Source: Catalinimonas alkaloidigena (GTDB lineage: Bacteria > Bacteroidota > Bacteroidia > Cytophagales > Flexibacteraceae). From it: a DNA stretch of 64,000 nt. The position numbers and the translations under genes were made by a program. Location: NCBI RefSeq assembly GCF_900100765.1, contig NZ_FNFO01000012.1:1-64000 (forward strand), in the 5' to 3' direction. Positions within the stretch are counted from its first letter, which is position 1. Every line of letters begins with the position of its first letter. Positions 15,650 to 25,326 of the stretch are shown piece after piece. The notes beneath the pieces were generated by a model, which did no database searches, had not been told where the DNA came from, and saw only the letters and a list, made by a program, of their open reading frames with translations.

Positions 15650-18283
15650 CTACGCTCCAACAGTCACCGAATCGGTCGTACGCGACACGCGCGTGAGCAC
15701 ACTGGGCACCCGCAACAGGTCGAAATCCTGATCATAAATCAGGTATTTCGTTTTCCAGACCGGCTGAAACTTGTCTTTAAAATGCCGCAGCCCGTGAAAA
15801 CCTTCGAATCGCGGCAGGTGCTCGTACGCAAAACGCAAGGTTCGCCCCGGCAATCCTTCTGCCGTTTCCAGGCCGGCCAGCGGGGCCAGTCCCAGGTTGC
15901 ATTGCCGAACGCCCTTTTCCTTCAGGTAAAGAAAGAGGTGAACCAGGAGAAAATCGAGCGCGCCGTTGGGCGCATCGTCGGTACGTCTGATTAAATCGTA
16001 CGTCGCCTCGCCAAAGGCACGATCGGGAATGAGATTCAGAAACGCGACAATCTTCTGTTCGGCATTTTCGACAGCCAGCACGGTGCAAACACGCAGTTTG
16101 CCCTCATCGAACCATCCGTCGGTAAAGCCTACTTCTTGTCGTGCGTTGCTGCGGAGCCATTCGTCCGAGACTTGCCGCAGGCGTTGTAACGTTCCGCCCG
16201 CAAGTGGTGGCGGATACACACGCAACGTATACCCTTCTTTTTCGACCTTCTTCAGCGCATTGCGCAGCGACTTCATCGCTCCGCCCTCTAGAGTAAACTG
16301 TGTCAGGTCTACCACCGCCTCTTGTCCGATGGGCAGGGCCCGCTTTCGTAACGCTTCGTAAACGGGCAGGTCTTCTTCATTAACCCGGTAGTAAAACGAA
16401 GCCTGCCCCTGTTCCCGACACCATTGGTCGAACTCTTCCACGGCCGCGCGGAGCGACTTAGTCGGCGCGACGACCGGGTTTTCCAGCACCACCGCGTAGT
16501 GATGAGCCACCCGATACGCCACCAGCGCCTGCGCATCTTCCGAAAACCAGTAATTTTTGTCGAGGTATGTCTTGAAGTAGTCCAGAGACGCGTGGCCATA
16601 GGTTTCCACAAAGCGCTCTGCCCGCTGCTGCTCATCCGAGTCATCCGGGGGGGATCCTGCCCACGGACGCCACAGGTGGTAACTGACGAAGAGGACCACC
16701 GCCGCGCCGCCCACGTACAGGGAAGTCAGAAATGTGGCCGCAAACGACGTTCGGGGGGTCAGTCCGCTGCTGTCGAACAGAAAGAAAAGCCGGAAAGTAG
16801 CGGCGATGGCCTGTTGCCAGGTAAAGGCGATGCCGAAATGACGGGCATCCATCCAGTAAAAGCCCAAAACCCCGTAGATCAGGACGGCTACGAGCGCCCC
16901 TACAAAGGTAGCCAATCCCAGACGAGTCGACCGACGGCTCGCCCGCAGCCGATAGGCCGAACGCGCCACACCCAATGTTATCAGCGAAAGCCCGGCTAAT
17001 GTGGCCTCCTCCCAGTCGATGCCCTTCAGCAAGTGCCCCACCAGCGAAAGCGACGTCAGCAGCACCGCCGTAATCCACGCCCGGCGCGTCCCGACCAGCA
17101 GATAAGCCGAGAGCACCATCAGCCAGAGGCCACTTACCAGTACCAACCCTTTCGACGTATGAATCACGCTCGGCAGAACCCACTGCGTGAGGAGATGCAG
17201 CCGCGTAGCCAACGCAGGTGTGGCCGCCGAAACCACGTTGATTACGCCCAATGTCAGCATCACCAACGCAGGCCACACACGCACCAGCAAATGGTCGCGG
17301 CGCGCCACAAAGCTGAAAACACCGGCCAGCAGCGGCAGCCAGAATTCCAGCAACCGAAACAGCAACGTCACCGAAACCGCTTCGGCCGTCGACAGGCCAT
17401 ATTGGGTGAACAGATACGTCATGGAAACTTCGATGGCTCCCAACCCGCGTAAAAAAGGCGAGGCGATCAACAGCATCACCATCACCACGTATCCAAGTAC
17501 AGCCGCCGCAAACGGCAGGGCTAAGCCCAGCGCATGGGCCGCTACGTAGACATGGGCCATGCCGATGCCCTCGATTAACACCGACATGCCGAGCGCAGCC
17601 AGAAACGCAGACGCACCAATCTGCTGCGCCCGCAACTCGTCGAATGCCACAGTGAGCGACGGGCGCAACTGCACCAACCACTGGTACACCCGGCCCTGCT
17701 GCCAGAGGGAGTAAAGCCCCCCACCCAACCCGACTGTCAGAGATACCAGAAACGCAAAGGCCGCGATCTCCGTCACGTTGAGTTCGCCCTGCCACAGCGT
17801 CCAGCCCAAGGCGGGCACCGCCACCACCACCACCGACACCAGCCCGCACAGACCATAAAGCGAAGAAGCAACGTGAATTTGCGTGCGGGTGACGCCTTCG
17901 CGTTTCAGCGGTTGGGTAAAAAACGCAAGCGACGCAAACCCACCCGCCGGCAAAAAGACACTTAACAAGTTGCGCTTCAGAAAAACGACCAGCGACGCCC
18001 CCACCGAGACGCGCCCCCCCAAGGCCCGAAAACTGAAGACATACATCAACGCCTGCAATAGTAGGTAGCCACCCGTGAGGAGTAAACCGACCGCGATCCA
18101 GCCGGCATCTGCGTGGCGTAGCAACGTACGCGTCTGACCGACTTCGTGCCACTCGCTGTGTATGAAAAAGAGGGCAAAAACCAGCCCCACCAAGGCCAGC
18201 AGGATTTGCCCGACGCGGCCACTTACCCGGACGGGAGGCAGCTTTTCTGTAACGCGTTGCACCAGTTGAATAGCGGTAGCCAT
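15650..18283 (-). CDS. mprF: Bifunctional phosphatidylglycerol lysyltransferase/flippase
   Basis: An 877-residue membrane enzyme of the MprF family. The N-terminal part (about 1-330) is the multi-helix flippase domain, more membrane helices follow to about residue 545, and the C-terminal part (about 550-877) is the cytoplasmic DUF2156 aminoacyltransferase domain with two GNAT-like folds (segments such as NALKKVEKEGY and NLGLAPLAGLE). Full-length MprF uses aminoacyl-tRNA to aminoacylate phosphatidylglycerol and flips the product outward, lowering surface charge and sensitivity to cationic peptides. The amino acid used (Lys or Ala) cannot be told from sequence. The DUF998 gene follows after a single base. 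MprF is known mostly from Gram-positives and Proteobacteria. Confidence 0.87.
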   Translation of the reverse strand: MATAIQLVQRVTEKLPPVRVSGRVGQILLALVGLVFALFFIHSEWHEVGQTRTLLRHADAGWIAVGLLLTGGYLLLQALMYVFSFRALGGRVSVGASLVVFLKRNLLSVFLPAGGFASLAFFTQPLKREGVTRTQIHVASSLYGLCGLVSVVVVAVPALGWTLWQGELNVTEIAAFAFLVSLTVGLGGGLYSLWQQGRVYQWLVQLRPSLTVAFDELRAQQIGASAFLAALGMSVLIEGIGMAHVYVAAHALGLALPFAAAVLGYVVMVMLLIASPFLRGLGAIEVSMTYLFTQYGLSTAEAVSVTLLFRLLEFWLPLLAGVFSFVARRDHLLVRVWPALVMLTLGVINVVSAATPALATRLHLLTQWVLPSVIHTSKGLVLVSGLWLMVLSAYLLVGTRRAWITAVLLTSLSLVGHLLKGIDWEEATLAGLSLITLGVARSAYRLRASRRSTRLGLATFVGALVAVLIYGVLGFYWMDARHFGIAFTWQQAIAATFRLFFLFDSSGLTPRTSFAATFLTSLYVGGAAVVLFVSYHLWRPWAGSPPDDSDEQQRAERFVETYGHASLDYFKTYLDKNYWFSEDAQALVAYRVAHHYAVVLENPVVAPTKSLRAAVEEFDQWCREQGQASFYYRVNEEDLPVYEALRKRALPIGQEAVVDLTQFTLEGGAMKSLRNALKKVEKEGYTLRVYPPPLAGGTLQRLRQVSDEWLRSNARQEVGFTDGWFDEGKLRVCTVLAVENAEQKIVAFLNLIPDRAFGEATYDLIRRTDDAPNGALDFLLVHLFLYLKEKGVRQCNLGLAPLAGLETAEGLPGRTLRFAYEHLPRFEGFHGLRHFKDKFQPVWKTKYLIYDQDFDLLRVPSVLTRVSRTTDSVTVGA

Positions 18284-18439
18284 ACGAACTCATGTCAAAG
18301 GACCGATGCGAATCTAGAAGAGATTTACGCACAGGAAAGCGGCGGTGTTGTATTTTAACCACTTCTTAATATCCAACTTATCCTTCCCTCTTTTTCCTTC
18401 CGTATTTTCTCTCATGTAGTGTCAAAATATTTGAATTTC

Positions 18440-19165
18440 ATGACATCTTCTCCCAAAAACCTATCCCGCTGCCAGCTCTCCGGCCGCATGGTTCCTCTTA
18501 GCGAGCTGGTAGCTATTTCTTCGTTACGTCCAACCCTGTTGGCGCTGATCCGCCGGCAGGTGCTTGCCCTGGACGAAAGCGGCTATGTAAGCCTGGGCGA
18601 GCTCAACAAATTCCGCATCCAATACGTGGAGGAAGCCTTACGCCGCGAAGCCGGCGAACTGACCGATCTGGAAAAAGGCATTCTGGAAAGTTTCCGCGAA
18701 CAGGAAAACATCACCCGCAATACGGAAGCCGAACTGAACCAGCGGCAATCGTTCGGTGACCGGCTGGCCGATCACATTGCCAACTTCGGCGGGAGCTGGA
18801 ATTTCATCGTCGTCTTTTTTGCCGTGCTGCTGGGCTGGATCCTCCTCAACGCTACGCTGTTAACCCGGCCGTTCGATCCTTACCCGTTCATCCTGATGAA
18901 CCTGGTGTTGTCGTGTCTGGCGGCCATTCAGGCCCCCATCATCATGATGAGCCAGAATCGGATGGAAGCACGCGACCGCCTGCGCGCCGAGAATGATTAT
19001 CAGGTGAACCTGAAAGCGGAAATTGAAATCCGCCACCTGCACGAAAAGATGGATCATCTGTTGATGCACCAGTGGCAACGGCTGATGGAAACCCAGCAAA
19101 TCCAACTGGAAATTCTCCAGGAGATTGTCGATAAAACCTCACCAGCGGCTAACGAGCGGGATTAA
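18440..19165 (+). CDS. DUF1003 domain membrane protein
   Basis: A protein of about 241 residues with two adjacent hydrophobic segments (WNFIVVFFAVLLGWILLNATL and PFILMNLVLSCLAAIQAPIIM, about 120-165), followed by a charged C-terminal helix. This is the DUF1003 pattern, including the PF-PFILMN and QAPIIMMSQNR motifs. A short N-terminal part (CQLSG-MVP, about residues 10-16) resembles other family members. Function of the family is unknown; it is a predicted inner-membrane protein. I chose the ATG at 18440; a GTG at 18419 would add seven residues. It is divergent from mprF, with about 150 bases between them. Confidence 0.8.
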   Translation: MTSSPKNLSRCQLSGRMVPLSELVAISSLRPTLLALIRRQVLALDESGYVSLGELNKFRIQYVEEALRREAGELTDLEKGILESFREQENITRNTEAELNQRQSFGDRLADHIANFGGSWNFIVVFFAVLLGWILLNATLLTRPFDPYPFILMNLVLSCLAAIQAPIIMMSQNRMEARDRLRAENDYQVNLKAEIEIRHLHEKMDHLLMHQWQRLMETQQIQLEILQEIVDKTSPAANERD

Positions 19166-19280
19166 TTCCGTCGTGCCAGATACTGAGGCGGCGATTCGAA
19201 CGTTAGCGGAACATACGCCGAAACCTGATTCCCGTTCCCGCTATCGTCCCACCGCTACCGTTTTGTGCAGAAGTTTTCCG

Positions 19281-19309
19281 TTGGTTTGCCCGGTTGGGTG
19301 GCAAACCAA
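19281..19309. other. Perfect 10-bp stem-loop between the DUF1003 gene and the TPR operon
   Basis: TTGGTTTGCC (19281-19290) pairs with GGCAAACCAA (19300-19309) around a 9-base loop. No T run follows on either strand, so it does not look like a standard intrinsic terminator. It lies 95 bases before the ATG of the large TPR gene and could be a leader element or a protein-binding site. Confidence 0.5.
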
Positions 19310-19403
19310 AAAGATTTCACGCAACTTGCGGAGTCAATCCGATGGTGAAACCTCAACGGAATGCCCTGACCCACAGCTACACTGATCTTTAATATACGAT
19401 TCT

Positions 19404-22400
19404 ATGAACATCCGACACGCAGCCGTGGTAGCGGGCCTGCTGCTGAGCCTGCCGAACGACGGTTTCGGACAACGTACGTTAGGAGAAACGAGCGATTACG
19501 CGCAGTTTCAGAATGCGCTTGATCTGCTGGAAAAAGAAAAATACGGGGCGGCACGCAACGCGTTCCAGCAATACCTCGACCTGAAACGCAACGACCTGCA
19601 GTCGGTCGAAGCGGAGTATTACCTGGCGATGGCGGCGATGAACCTCTACCATGCCGACGCCGAGAGCAAATTTGCCTCGTTCATCGAGAAGTACCCCAAC
19701 CACCCCAAGGCGCAACTGGCGTATTACGAGCTCGGCAACTTCTACTACGACCAGCGGAAGTACAACAAAGCCGTGGAGTATTACGAGAAAGCCTCGCAGG
19801 CCAACCTGTCGGAGAATCAGCGATACGAAGCGCTGTTCCGGCTGGGCTACGCGCATTTTGCGCAGAAAAACTTTACGGAGGCAGGTAAGGCCTTCGATCA
19901 GGTCAAAAACACGAAGTACGAAAAAGCGCCGGCGGCCAGCTACTACAGCGGCTACGTACACCTGCAGGCCGGCAACTACGATCAGGCGTTACAAGACCTG
20001 CGCAAGGCCGAAAGCGACGGCGAATACCAGGCACTGGTACCCGCCATGATCACCCACATTTACTACCAGCAGCAACAGTACGACAAGGTGATCGACTACG
20101 GCGAAGCCGCCCTGAAACGTGGCCGCATCAACGACGCCGACGCCGTAGCCCTACTGGTGGCCGAGGCCTACTACCGCAAGGGAGACTACGCCGCCGCGGC
20201 TTCCCGGTTCAACGACTACGCCAAGGAAAACCGCTCGATCGACGCGGCCGTGCGGTACCGCATCGGGTACAGCAACTTCATGACGGGCAACAACGACGAG
20301 GCCATTGCCCAATTCAAAACCCTGGCCGCCAAAGACGATACGCTCGCGCAAAACGCCGCCTATCACCTGGGCATCGCGTACCTGAAAACGGACAACAAGC
20401 AGTTTGCCATGACGGCCTTCGACCAGGCCCGCCGTGCTTCGTACGACGATCAGGTGCGGGCCAACGCGCTGTTCAACTACGGCAAAGTGAGCTACGACCT
20501 GGGACGTTATGCCGACGCCATCGCGGCCTTTCAGGAGTTTGTCAAACAGTATCCTAAAAATGCGTCGCTTTCGGAGGCGAACGATCTGCTGAGCGAATCG
20601 TACCTGAACACCGACAACTACGAAGAGGCCATCGCCCACATCGAGCGGACCGCGCAACCCTCGCCCCGCCTGCGCAAAGCCTACCAGCAGGTGACCTTTT
20701 ACCGGGGGACGCAGCTGTTCAACGACAAGAAATTCCTTCCGGCCATCGACATGTTCGAGAAGTCGCTGCGTTTTCCAGTCGACCAGAACCTGACGATGGG
20801 CGCGCACTACTGGACCGGTGAAACGTGGTCGATCGGGAAACAGTGGGACAAAGCCATCAACAGCTACGCCGCCGTATTTTCCGACTCCCGCTCCGAGCAT
20901 TACCTGCCCGCCCGTTACGGCATCGGCTACGCCTATTACAATACGAAAGAATACGCCAAGGCCCTGCCCCACTTCCGGGCCTACGTTGAAGCAGGGAAAG
21001 CGCAAACGCACTACGACGACGCCCTAGTCCGCCTCGCCGACTGTTATTACACCACCAAGAACTACGCTCAGGCCATCAGCACCTACGATCAGGCCGCCGA
21101 GGCCGATGCGTCCGTGCGCGACTACGTTCTGTACCAGAAAGGCATTGTTTACGACCTGATGGGCCAGTCGAACAAGGCGCAGGCCAGTTTCGAGACGCTT
21201 ACCGAGCAGTTTCCGCGTTCGCGTTACCTGGACGACGCACAGTTTCAGAAGGCGCAACTGGCGTTTGAACAGGGATCGTACGCGGCGGCCATCAACGGTT
21301 TCACGACGCTGATCCAGAAAAACAGCAACAGCACGCTGGTGCCGTTCGCGTACCTGCGGCGGGCCATTTCGTACAGCAACCTGCAAAAGCACGAGCAGGC
21401 GATCAACGATTACAAAAAAATTCTGGATGCCTACCCCAAGCACGAAACGGCCAACGATGCGCTGCTGGGATTGCAGGAAAACCTGAATGCCGTGAACCGG
21501 GGGCAGGAATTTACCGCCTACCTGAACCGCTACAAGCAGGCCAATCCGCAAAGCACCGCGCTGGAAAGCGTCGAGTTTGAGTCGGCCAAGTCGCTGTACT
21601 TGGGGCAGAATTACATGGAAGCCATCCAACGGCTGCAGGAGTACATGAAGAACTACCCGAACAGTGCCAACCTGCCCGACGCACGCTACTACCTGGCGGA
21701 ATCGTACTACCGGGCGGGCGACAATAAACAGGCGCTGCGCTTCCATCAGGACGTGATCCGCGAAAACCGGAGCACGTTTACCAGCCGTTCGCTGGAACGG
21801 GTGGCCGAACTCACCTTCAACGCCGGCAATTACCCGGGGGCGGCCTCGTACTACCGTCAGCTTCTGGCCAACGCCAGCAACCGCCGCCAGGAGTCGGGCG
21901 CGCTGGTCGGCTTGCTCGAAAGCTACTACCGCCTGCAAAAGTGGGATTCGGTCGACTACTTCTCCGGGCAGATCATGCAGGGCAACAACGCGGGCATCGA
22001 CGCGCAGAACAAAGCGCTGCTGTACGCCGGAAAGTCGGCGTATGCGCAGAAAAAGCTCGACGACGCCGTCGACTACTTCCTGCAGACCCTCAACTCGGCC
22101 AAGGACGAAAACGGTGCCGAAGCACAGTACCTGATGGCCCGGATTTTCTTCGAACAGGGCAAATACGAGCAGTCGCTGGAGACGCTCTACGACCTGAACA
22201 AGAAGTTTTCGCAGTACACGCAGTGGCTCGACCGTGGCTTCCTGCTCATTGCGGATAACTTCATTGCGACTGACGAACTCTACCAGGCACGCGCCACGCT
22301 GGAGTCGATCGCCGAAAACTCGCCGAACCCGGAAACGAAGAAGGCGGCGCAGGCCAAACTTCTGGTCGTGAAACAGAAAGAACAGGAGAAACAGGCCACT

Positions 22401-22433
22401 CCTGCCGAAGAAGACACCACCTTTAGCAACTAA
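19404..22433 (+). CDS. Large exported tetratricopeptide-repeat protein
   Basis: A 1009-residue protein: signal peptide 1-22 (ending FGQ), then near-continuous TPR and YbgF/TolA-binding-type repeats up to about residue 990. Typical units are AYYELGNFYYDQRKYNKAVEYYEKA and SYYRAGDNKQALRFHQDV. It is probably a periplasmic or outer-membrane-attached scaffold. It opens a tightly spaced operon (gaps of 35, 6, 2, 42, 52 and 0 bases) encoding a beta-barrel protein, an HU/SPOR protein and an ExbB-ExbD-TonB-like trio. By analogy with YbgF (CpoB), which couples Tol to peptidoglycan synthesis in Proteobacteria, it may play such a part; this is inference from repeats and context only. Confidence 0.82.
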   Translation: MNIRHAAVVAGLLLSLPNDGFGQRTLGETSDYAQFQNALDLLEKEKYGAARNAFQQYLDLKRNDLQSVEAEYYLAMAAMNLYHADAESKFASFIEKYPNHPKAQLAYYELGNFYYDQRKYNKAVEYYEKASQANLSENQRYEALFRLGYAHFAQKNFTEAGKAFDQVKNTKYEKAPAASYYSGYVHLQAGNYDQALQDLRKAESDGEYQALVPAMITHIYYQQQQYDKVIDYGEAALKRGRINDADAVALLVAEAYYRKGDYAAAASRFNDYAKENRSIDAAVRYRIGYSNFMTGNNDEAIAQFKTLAAKDDTLAQNAAYHLGIAYLKTDNKQFAMTAFDQARRASYDDQVRANALFNYGKVSYDLGRYADAIAAFQEFVKQYPKNASLSEANDLLSESYLNTDNYEEAIAHIERTAQPSPRLRKAYQQVTFYRGTQLFNDKKFLPAIDMFEKSLRFPVDQNLTMGAHYWTGETWSIGKQWDKAINSYAAVFSDSRSEHYLPARYGIGYAYYNTKEYAKALPHFRAYVEAGKAQTHYDDALVRLADCYYTTKNYAQAISTYDQAAEADASVRDYVLYQKGIVYDLMGQSNKAQASFETLTEQFPRSRYLDDAQFQKAQLAFEQGSYAAAINGFTTLIQKNSNSTLVPFAYLRRAISYSNLQKHEQAINDYKKILDAYPKHETANDALLGLQENLNAVNRGQEFTAYLNRYKQANPQSTALESVEFESAKSLYLGQNYMEAIQRLQEYMKNYPNSANLPDARYYLAESYYRAGDNKQALRFHQDVIRENRSTFTSRSLERVAELTFNAGNYPGAASYYRQLLANASNRRQESGALVGLLESYYRLQKWDSVDYFSGQIMQGNNAGIDAQNKALLYAGKSAYAQKKLDDAVDYFLQTLNSAKDENGAEAQYLMARIFFEQGKYEQSLETLYDLNKKFSQYTQWLDRGFLLIADNFIATDELYQARATLESIAENSPNPETKKAAQAKLLVVKQKEQEKQATPAEEDTTFSN

Positions 22434-22468
22434 CCGGGAGATTCCCGAACCAAAGTACCCCATTTTCT

Positions 22469-24202
22469 ATGAGGCTAACCCACTTGCTCCGTCTCTCCTC
22501 TCCTTTCCATCACCGCGCCGTTGCGCCGGTTTCGGCACGGCCCTGGCTGTATGCCGCGGTATTCACCGGTTTGTTGAGCACCCAGGCGTTTGCACAAACG
22601 CGCCCGAACGAACCGTTTGGAGAAGGAGAAGTCGAAGAGGCAGAATTTGAGATTGTGCAGAGTCGGGAAAACGAGCTGCCGCCGGCCAACCGCCGTTTTC
22701 AGAAGGTACCGGAAACGACCCGCCCCGTCGAGAACAAGGTGCAGGACTATCAGTTTTCGACGTTCCGCATCTCCAATCTGCCCAACCTGGAGCCACGCCT
22801 GCGCGTAAAAACGCTGCCCAAAGAGCCACTTAACAAGCTGTACGGCAACTACATCAAGGTAGGCGTCGGCAACTACGCCACTACCTACGCCGAAGGCTTC
22901 TTCAACAGCAAGCGAACGGAAAATTACCAGTACGGTGCCCACATCCGGCACTTGGCGTCGGCACGCGGCCCGGTCAATAAGTCGTATTCTGGCTCGGGCG
23001 AAAACATGGTGAAGCTGTACGGCAACATGTTCGGTAAGAAGGCGACCCTGGGCGGCACCTTCGGCTACACGCGCGAGCGGTACAACTTCTACGGATTTGC
23101 CCCGGAGGCCGAACTGCCCGACGACTCGGTCAAGCAGGTGTTCAATACGGTGGAAGTCGGCGTGAACCTGAAAAACAACGACACCGACGCCGCGCTCGAC
23201 TACCAGGCGGAAGTCCGGTTCGGACGCATCGCCGATTTTCTGGCCGCCCGCGAATCGGAGCTAAACGTCGACCTCAAAACCACATACGATCTGCAAAGCG
23301 GATCGACCATTCTGGTCGATGTCGAAACGTCGTTCACCCAACGCCAGGACGAGGCAACGGAGCAGAACCGGAACTGGGTGATGGTACGCCCGGCCTACCG
23401 GTATTTCAACAACGGATTTCTGATTACGCTGGGGGCTAATATCGGGTACGAGAACGACACCATTGGCGACTCGGACCTGCACCTCTACCCGCGGGCCAAC
23501 ATAGAGTACGCGCTGCTGCCCGAGAAACTCACCGCTTTCGCCGGCCTGAACGGCGAACTGGAAAAAACCACCTTGCGTACGGTCGTCGCCGAAAATCCGT
23601 TTCTGGCCCCCAATGTAGAGTTGCGTCACGCCAACAAGCGGTTCGACGTGTACGGCGGTATCCGCGGCCAAGTGGTTTCACGATTGGCGTACCAGGTACA
23701 GGCCAGTTTCCGGAACTACAAAAACTACCACTACTATCTGAACAGCCCGAGCGATACGGCCAAATTCAACCTCGTATACGACGGCGATGGCGGCACCACG
23801 CTGTTCAACCTCAGCACCCAACTGACCTACGAACCGCTCCCCAAACTGCAACTCGGCTGGAAGGCCGATGCCTACGCGTACAGCCCCGGCGAGCTGGAAG
23901 AACCCTGGCATCGCCCGGCTTTTACGACCGGTGTAACCGTTCGTTACAATGTAATGGACAAAGTATTGCTGAGCACCGATGTTTTCTACAATAGCGCTAT
24001 ATTTGCTCGAAATCCCACGACCGACGCGATTGTGAAACTGGATGGGATGCTGGATTGGGACGCACGTGCAGAGTACCTGCTGTCGGAGCGGGCATCGATT
24101 TTTCTCTCGCTCGACAACCTGATCAACCAGCAAAACCAGCGTTTTCTGTACTACCCCACCCGCGGGCGGATGATTATGTTCGGTGGAACCTACTCCTTCT
24201 AA
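22469..24202 (+). CDS. Outer-membrane beta-barrel protein, TonB-receptor-like without plug
   Basis: A 577-residue protein with a long N-terminal signal region (cleavage probably after TQAFAQ near residue 45), a short acidic linker, and then amphipathic beta-strand repeats to a C-terminal Phe (GGTYSF), as in outer-membrane barrels. Segments such as YLLSERASIFLSLDNLINQ resemble the last strands of TonB-dependent receptors, but no plug domain or CarboxypepD domain is present, so it is probably not a transporter of the standard kind. It sits between the giant TPR gene and the HU/SPOR gene in the operon, so it may be the outer-membrane element of the same assembly. Specific function unknown. Confidence 0.78.
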   Translation: MRLTHLLRLSSPFHHRAVAPVSARPWLYAAVFTGLLSTQAFAQTRPNEPFGEGEVEEAEFEIVQSRENELPPANRRFQKVPETTRPVENKVQDYQFSTFRISNLPNLEPRLRVKTLPKEPLNKLYGNYIKVGVGNYATTYAEGFFNSKRTENYQYGAHIRHLASARGPVNKSYSGSGENMVKLYGNMFGKKATLGGTFGYTRERYNFYGFAPEAELPDDSVKQVFNTVEVGVNLKNNDTDAALDYQAEVRFGRIADFLAARESELNVDLKTTYDLQSGSTILVDVETSFTQRQDEATEQNRNWVMVRPAYRYFNNGFLITLGANIGYENDTIGDSDLHLYPRANIEYALLPEKLTAFAGLNGELEKTTLRTVVAENPFLAPNVELRHANKRFDVYGGIRGQVVSRLAYQVQASFRNYKNYHYYLNSPSDTAKFNLVYDGDGGTTLFNLSTQLTYEPLPKLQLGWKADAYAYSPGELEEPWHRPAFTTGVTVRYNVMDKVLLSTDVFYNSAIFARNPTTDAIVKLDGMLDWDARAEYLLSERASIFLSLDNLINQQNQRFLYYPTRGRMIMFGGTYSF

Positions 24203-24208
24203 AAACCT

Positions 24209-25324
24209 ATGGAGCAATACATTAAAGAGCTTTTATTTCAACACGACTGCGTCATCATTCCCGAGTTAGGGGGATTCATCACCAGCTACCAGTCGGCTGA
24301 AGTACATCCGGTGCGCCATACGTTCGTCCCTGCCACGAAGAAAATCGCCTTCAACGAAAAGTTGAAGCACAACGACGGTGTGCTGATCAGTTCCGTCGCC
24401 AACCACGAACGCATCTCGATCGAAGATGCCACCCGGCGCGTGCGTGAGTTTGTGTATGATATTCGCCAGCAAATCCGCGAAAACAACCGATTTATGCTTC
24501 CGCAGATCGGAACTTTCTCGATCAATCAGGAGTACAACCTGCAGTTCGAGCCGGAGAACAAGGTCAACTACAACGAAGGCAGCTTCGGCCTGCCGGAACT
24601 CTTCTTTAAGCCCATTCTGCGCGAACGCGAAGGTCAGCGCCTGGTACAACCCAAATCGCGGAAACCGGTTCCTGCCCCGGAGCGCCGCGTCAGCCGACTG
24701 CCCGTCTGGGTATATGCCCTGGTTCCGCTGCTGTTGATCGGGGTCGTCACCGCCTATTTCGTAGTGCTTCGTCAGGACAACGGCGCCAGCCTGGGTAACA
24801 CCAACCCCTTCGCGCTATTCGACGAGAGGGCCACAGCACCAGCGCCCCAAGAGGAGGGCATGGCAGCCCTGCCCCAAGAGCCCCCTCAGGAAGAAACGAC
24901 GGTTGCCGCTTCGGACGAGGACTTCGCAACCGAAACAACACCTGCGGTTACCGACGAGGCTGTAGCGACGGAGTTCGAGGCCCCGGCCGAAACCGAAAGC
25001 GCGCCGGTTACCGCTGCTCCGAAAGAAACTACCCCGGCGGCGGCTCCCGTAGCCTCGGCACCCGCCGCGGAAAAAGCCACGCCGACGCCTACTCCTTCTA
25101 AATATTATCACCTGATTGCCGGTAGCTTCTCACGCGCCCGCAATGCGCAGAAACTGGTAGCACAGTTCGAGGGCGAAGGCTTAACGACCGAGATCCTTAA
25201 TCCAGATCAAAAAAATAACTTTAAAGTGTCTATCGCAAAATACGCTACTGTTGAAGAAGCCCGCACCGCCCGCGAGGAGATGCAGGCCCGTTTTAAACAA
25301 GATATCTGGATTCTGAAATACTAA
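24209..25324 (+). CDS. HU-CCDC81-type domain plus SPOR domain membrane protein
   Basis: A 371-residue single-span membrane protein. Residues 1-135 resemble the prokaryotic HU-CCDC81 domain pair, an HU/IHF-superfamily fold (motifs ELLFQHDCVIIPELGGFI and NRFMLPQIGTFSI). One transmembrane helix follows at about 164-187 (VWVYALVPLLLIGVVTAYFVVL), then an acidic Ala/Pro/Thr-rich linker (about 205-295) and a SPOR domain (about 297-371) that in other proteins binds denuded septal peptidoglycan. The N terminus is predicted cytoplasmic and the SPOR domain periplasmic. It ends 2 bases before the exbB-like gene. The combination suggests a link between nucleoid or cytoplasmic scaffold and the cell wall, a role proposed for this family from comparative genomics; biochemical proof is not known to me. 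Confidence 0.87.
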   Translation: MEQYIKELLFQHDCVIIPELGGFITSYQSAEVHPVRHTFVPATKKIAFNEKLKHNDGVLISSVANHERISIEDATRRVREFVYDIRQQIRENNRFMLPQIGTFSINQEYNLQFEPENKVNYNEGSFGLPELFFKPILREREGQRLVQPKSRKPVPAPERRVSRLPVWVYALVPLLLIGVVTAYFVVLRQDNGASLGNTNPFALFDERATAPAPQEEGMAALPQEPPQEETTVAASDEDFATETTPAVTDEAVATEFEAPAETESAPVTAAPKETTPAAAPVASAPAAEKATPTPTPSKYYHLIAGSFSRARNAQKLVAQFEGEGLTTEILNPDQKNNFKVSIAKYATVEEARTAREEMQARFKQDIWILKY

Positions 25325-25326
25325 AC

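Noticed and set aside
19166-19260. GTTCGAATC on the minus strand as a possible tRNA
   Set aside because: The bases on either side are not complementary and no acceptor or anticodon arm could be drawn.
22469-24202. Calling the barrel protein a standard TonB-dependent receptor
   Set aside because: No plug domain or carboxypeptidase-like domain is visible, so only a receptor-like barrel is claimed.
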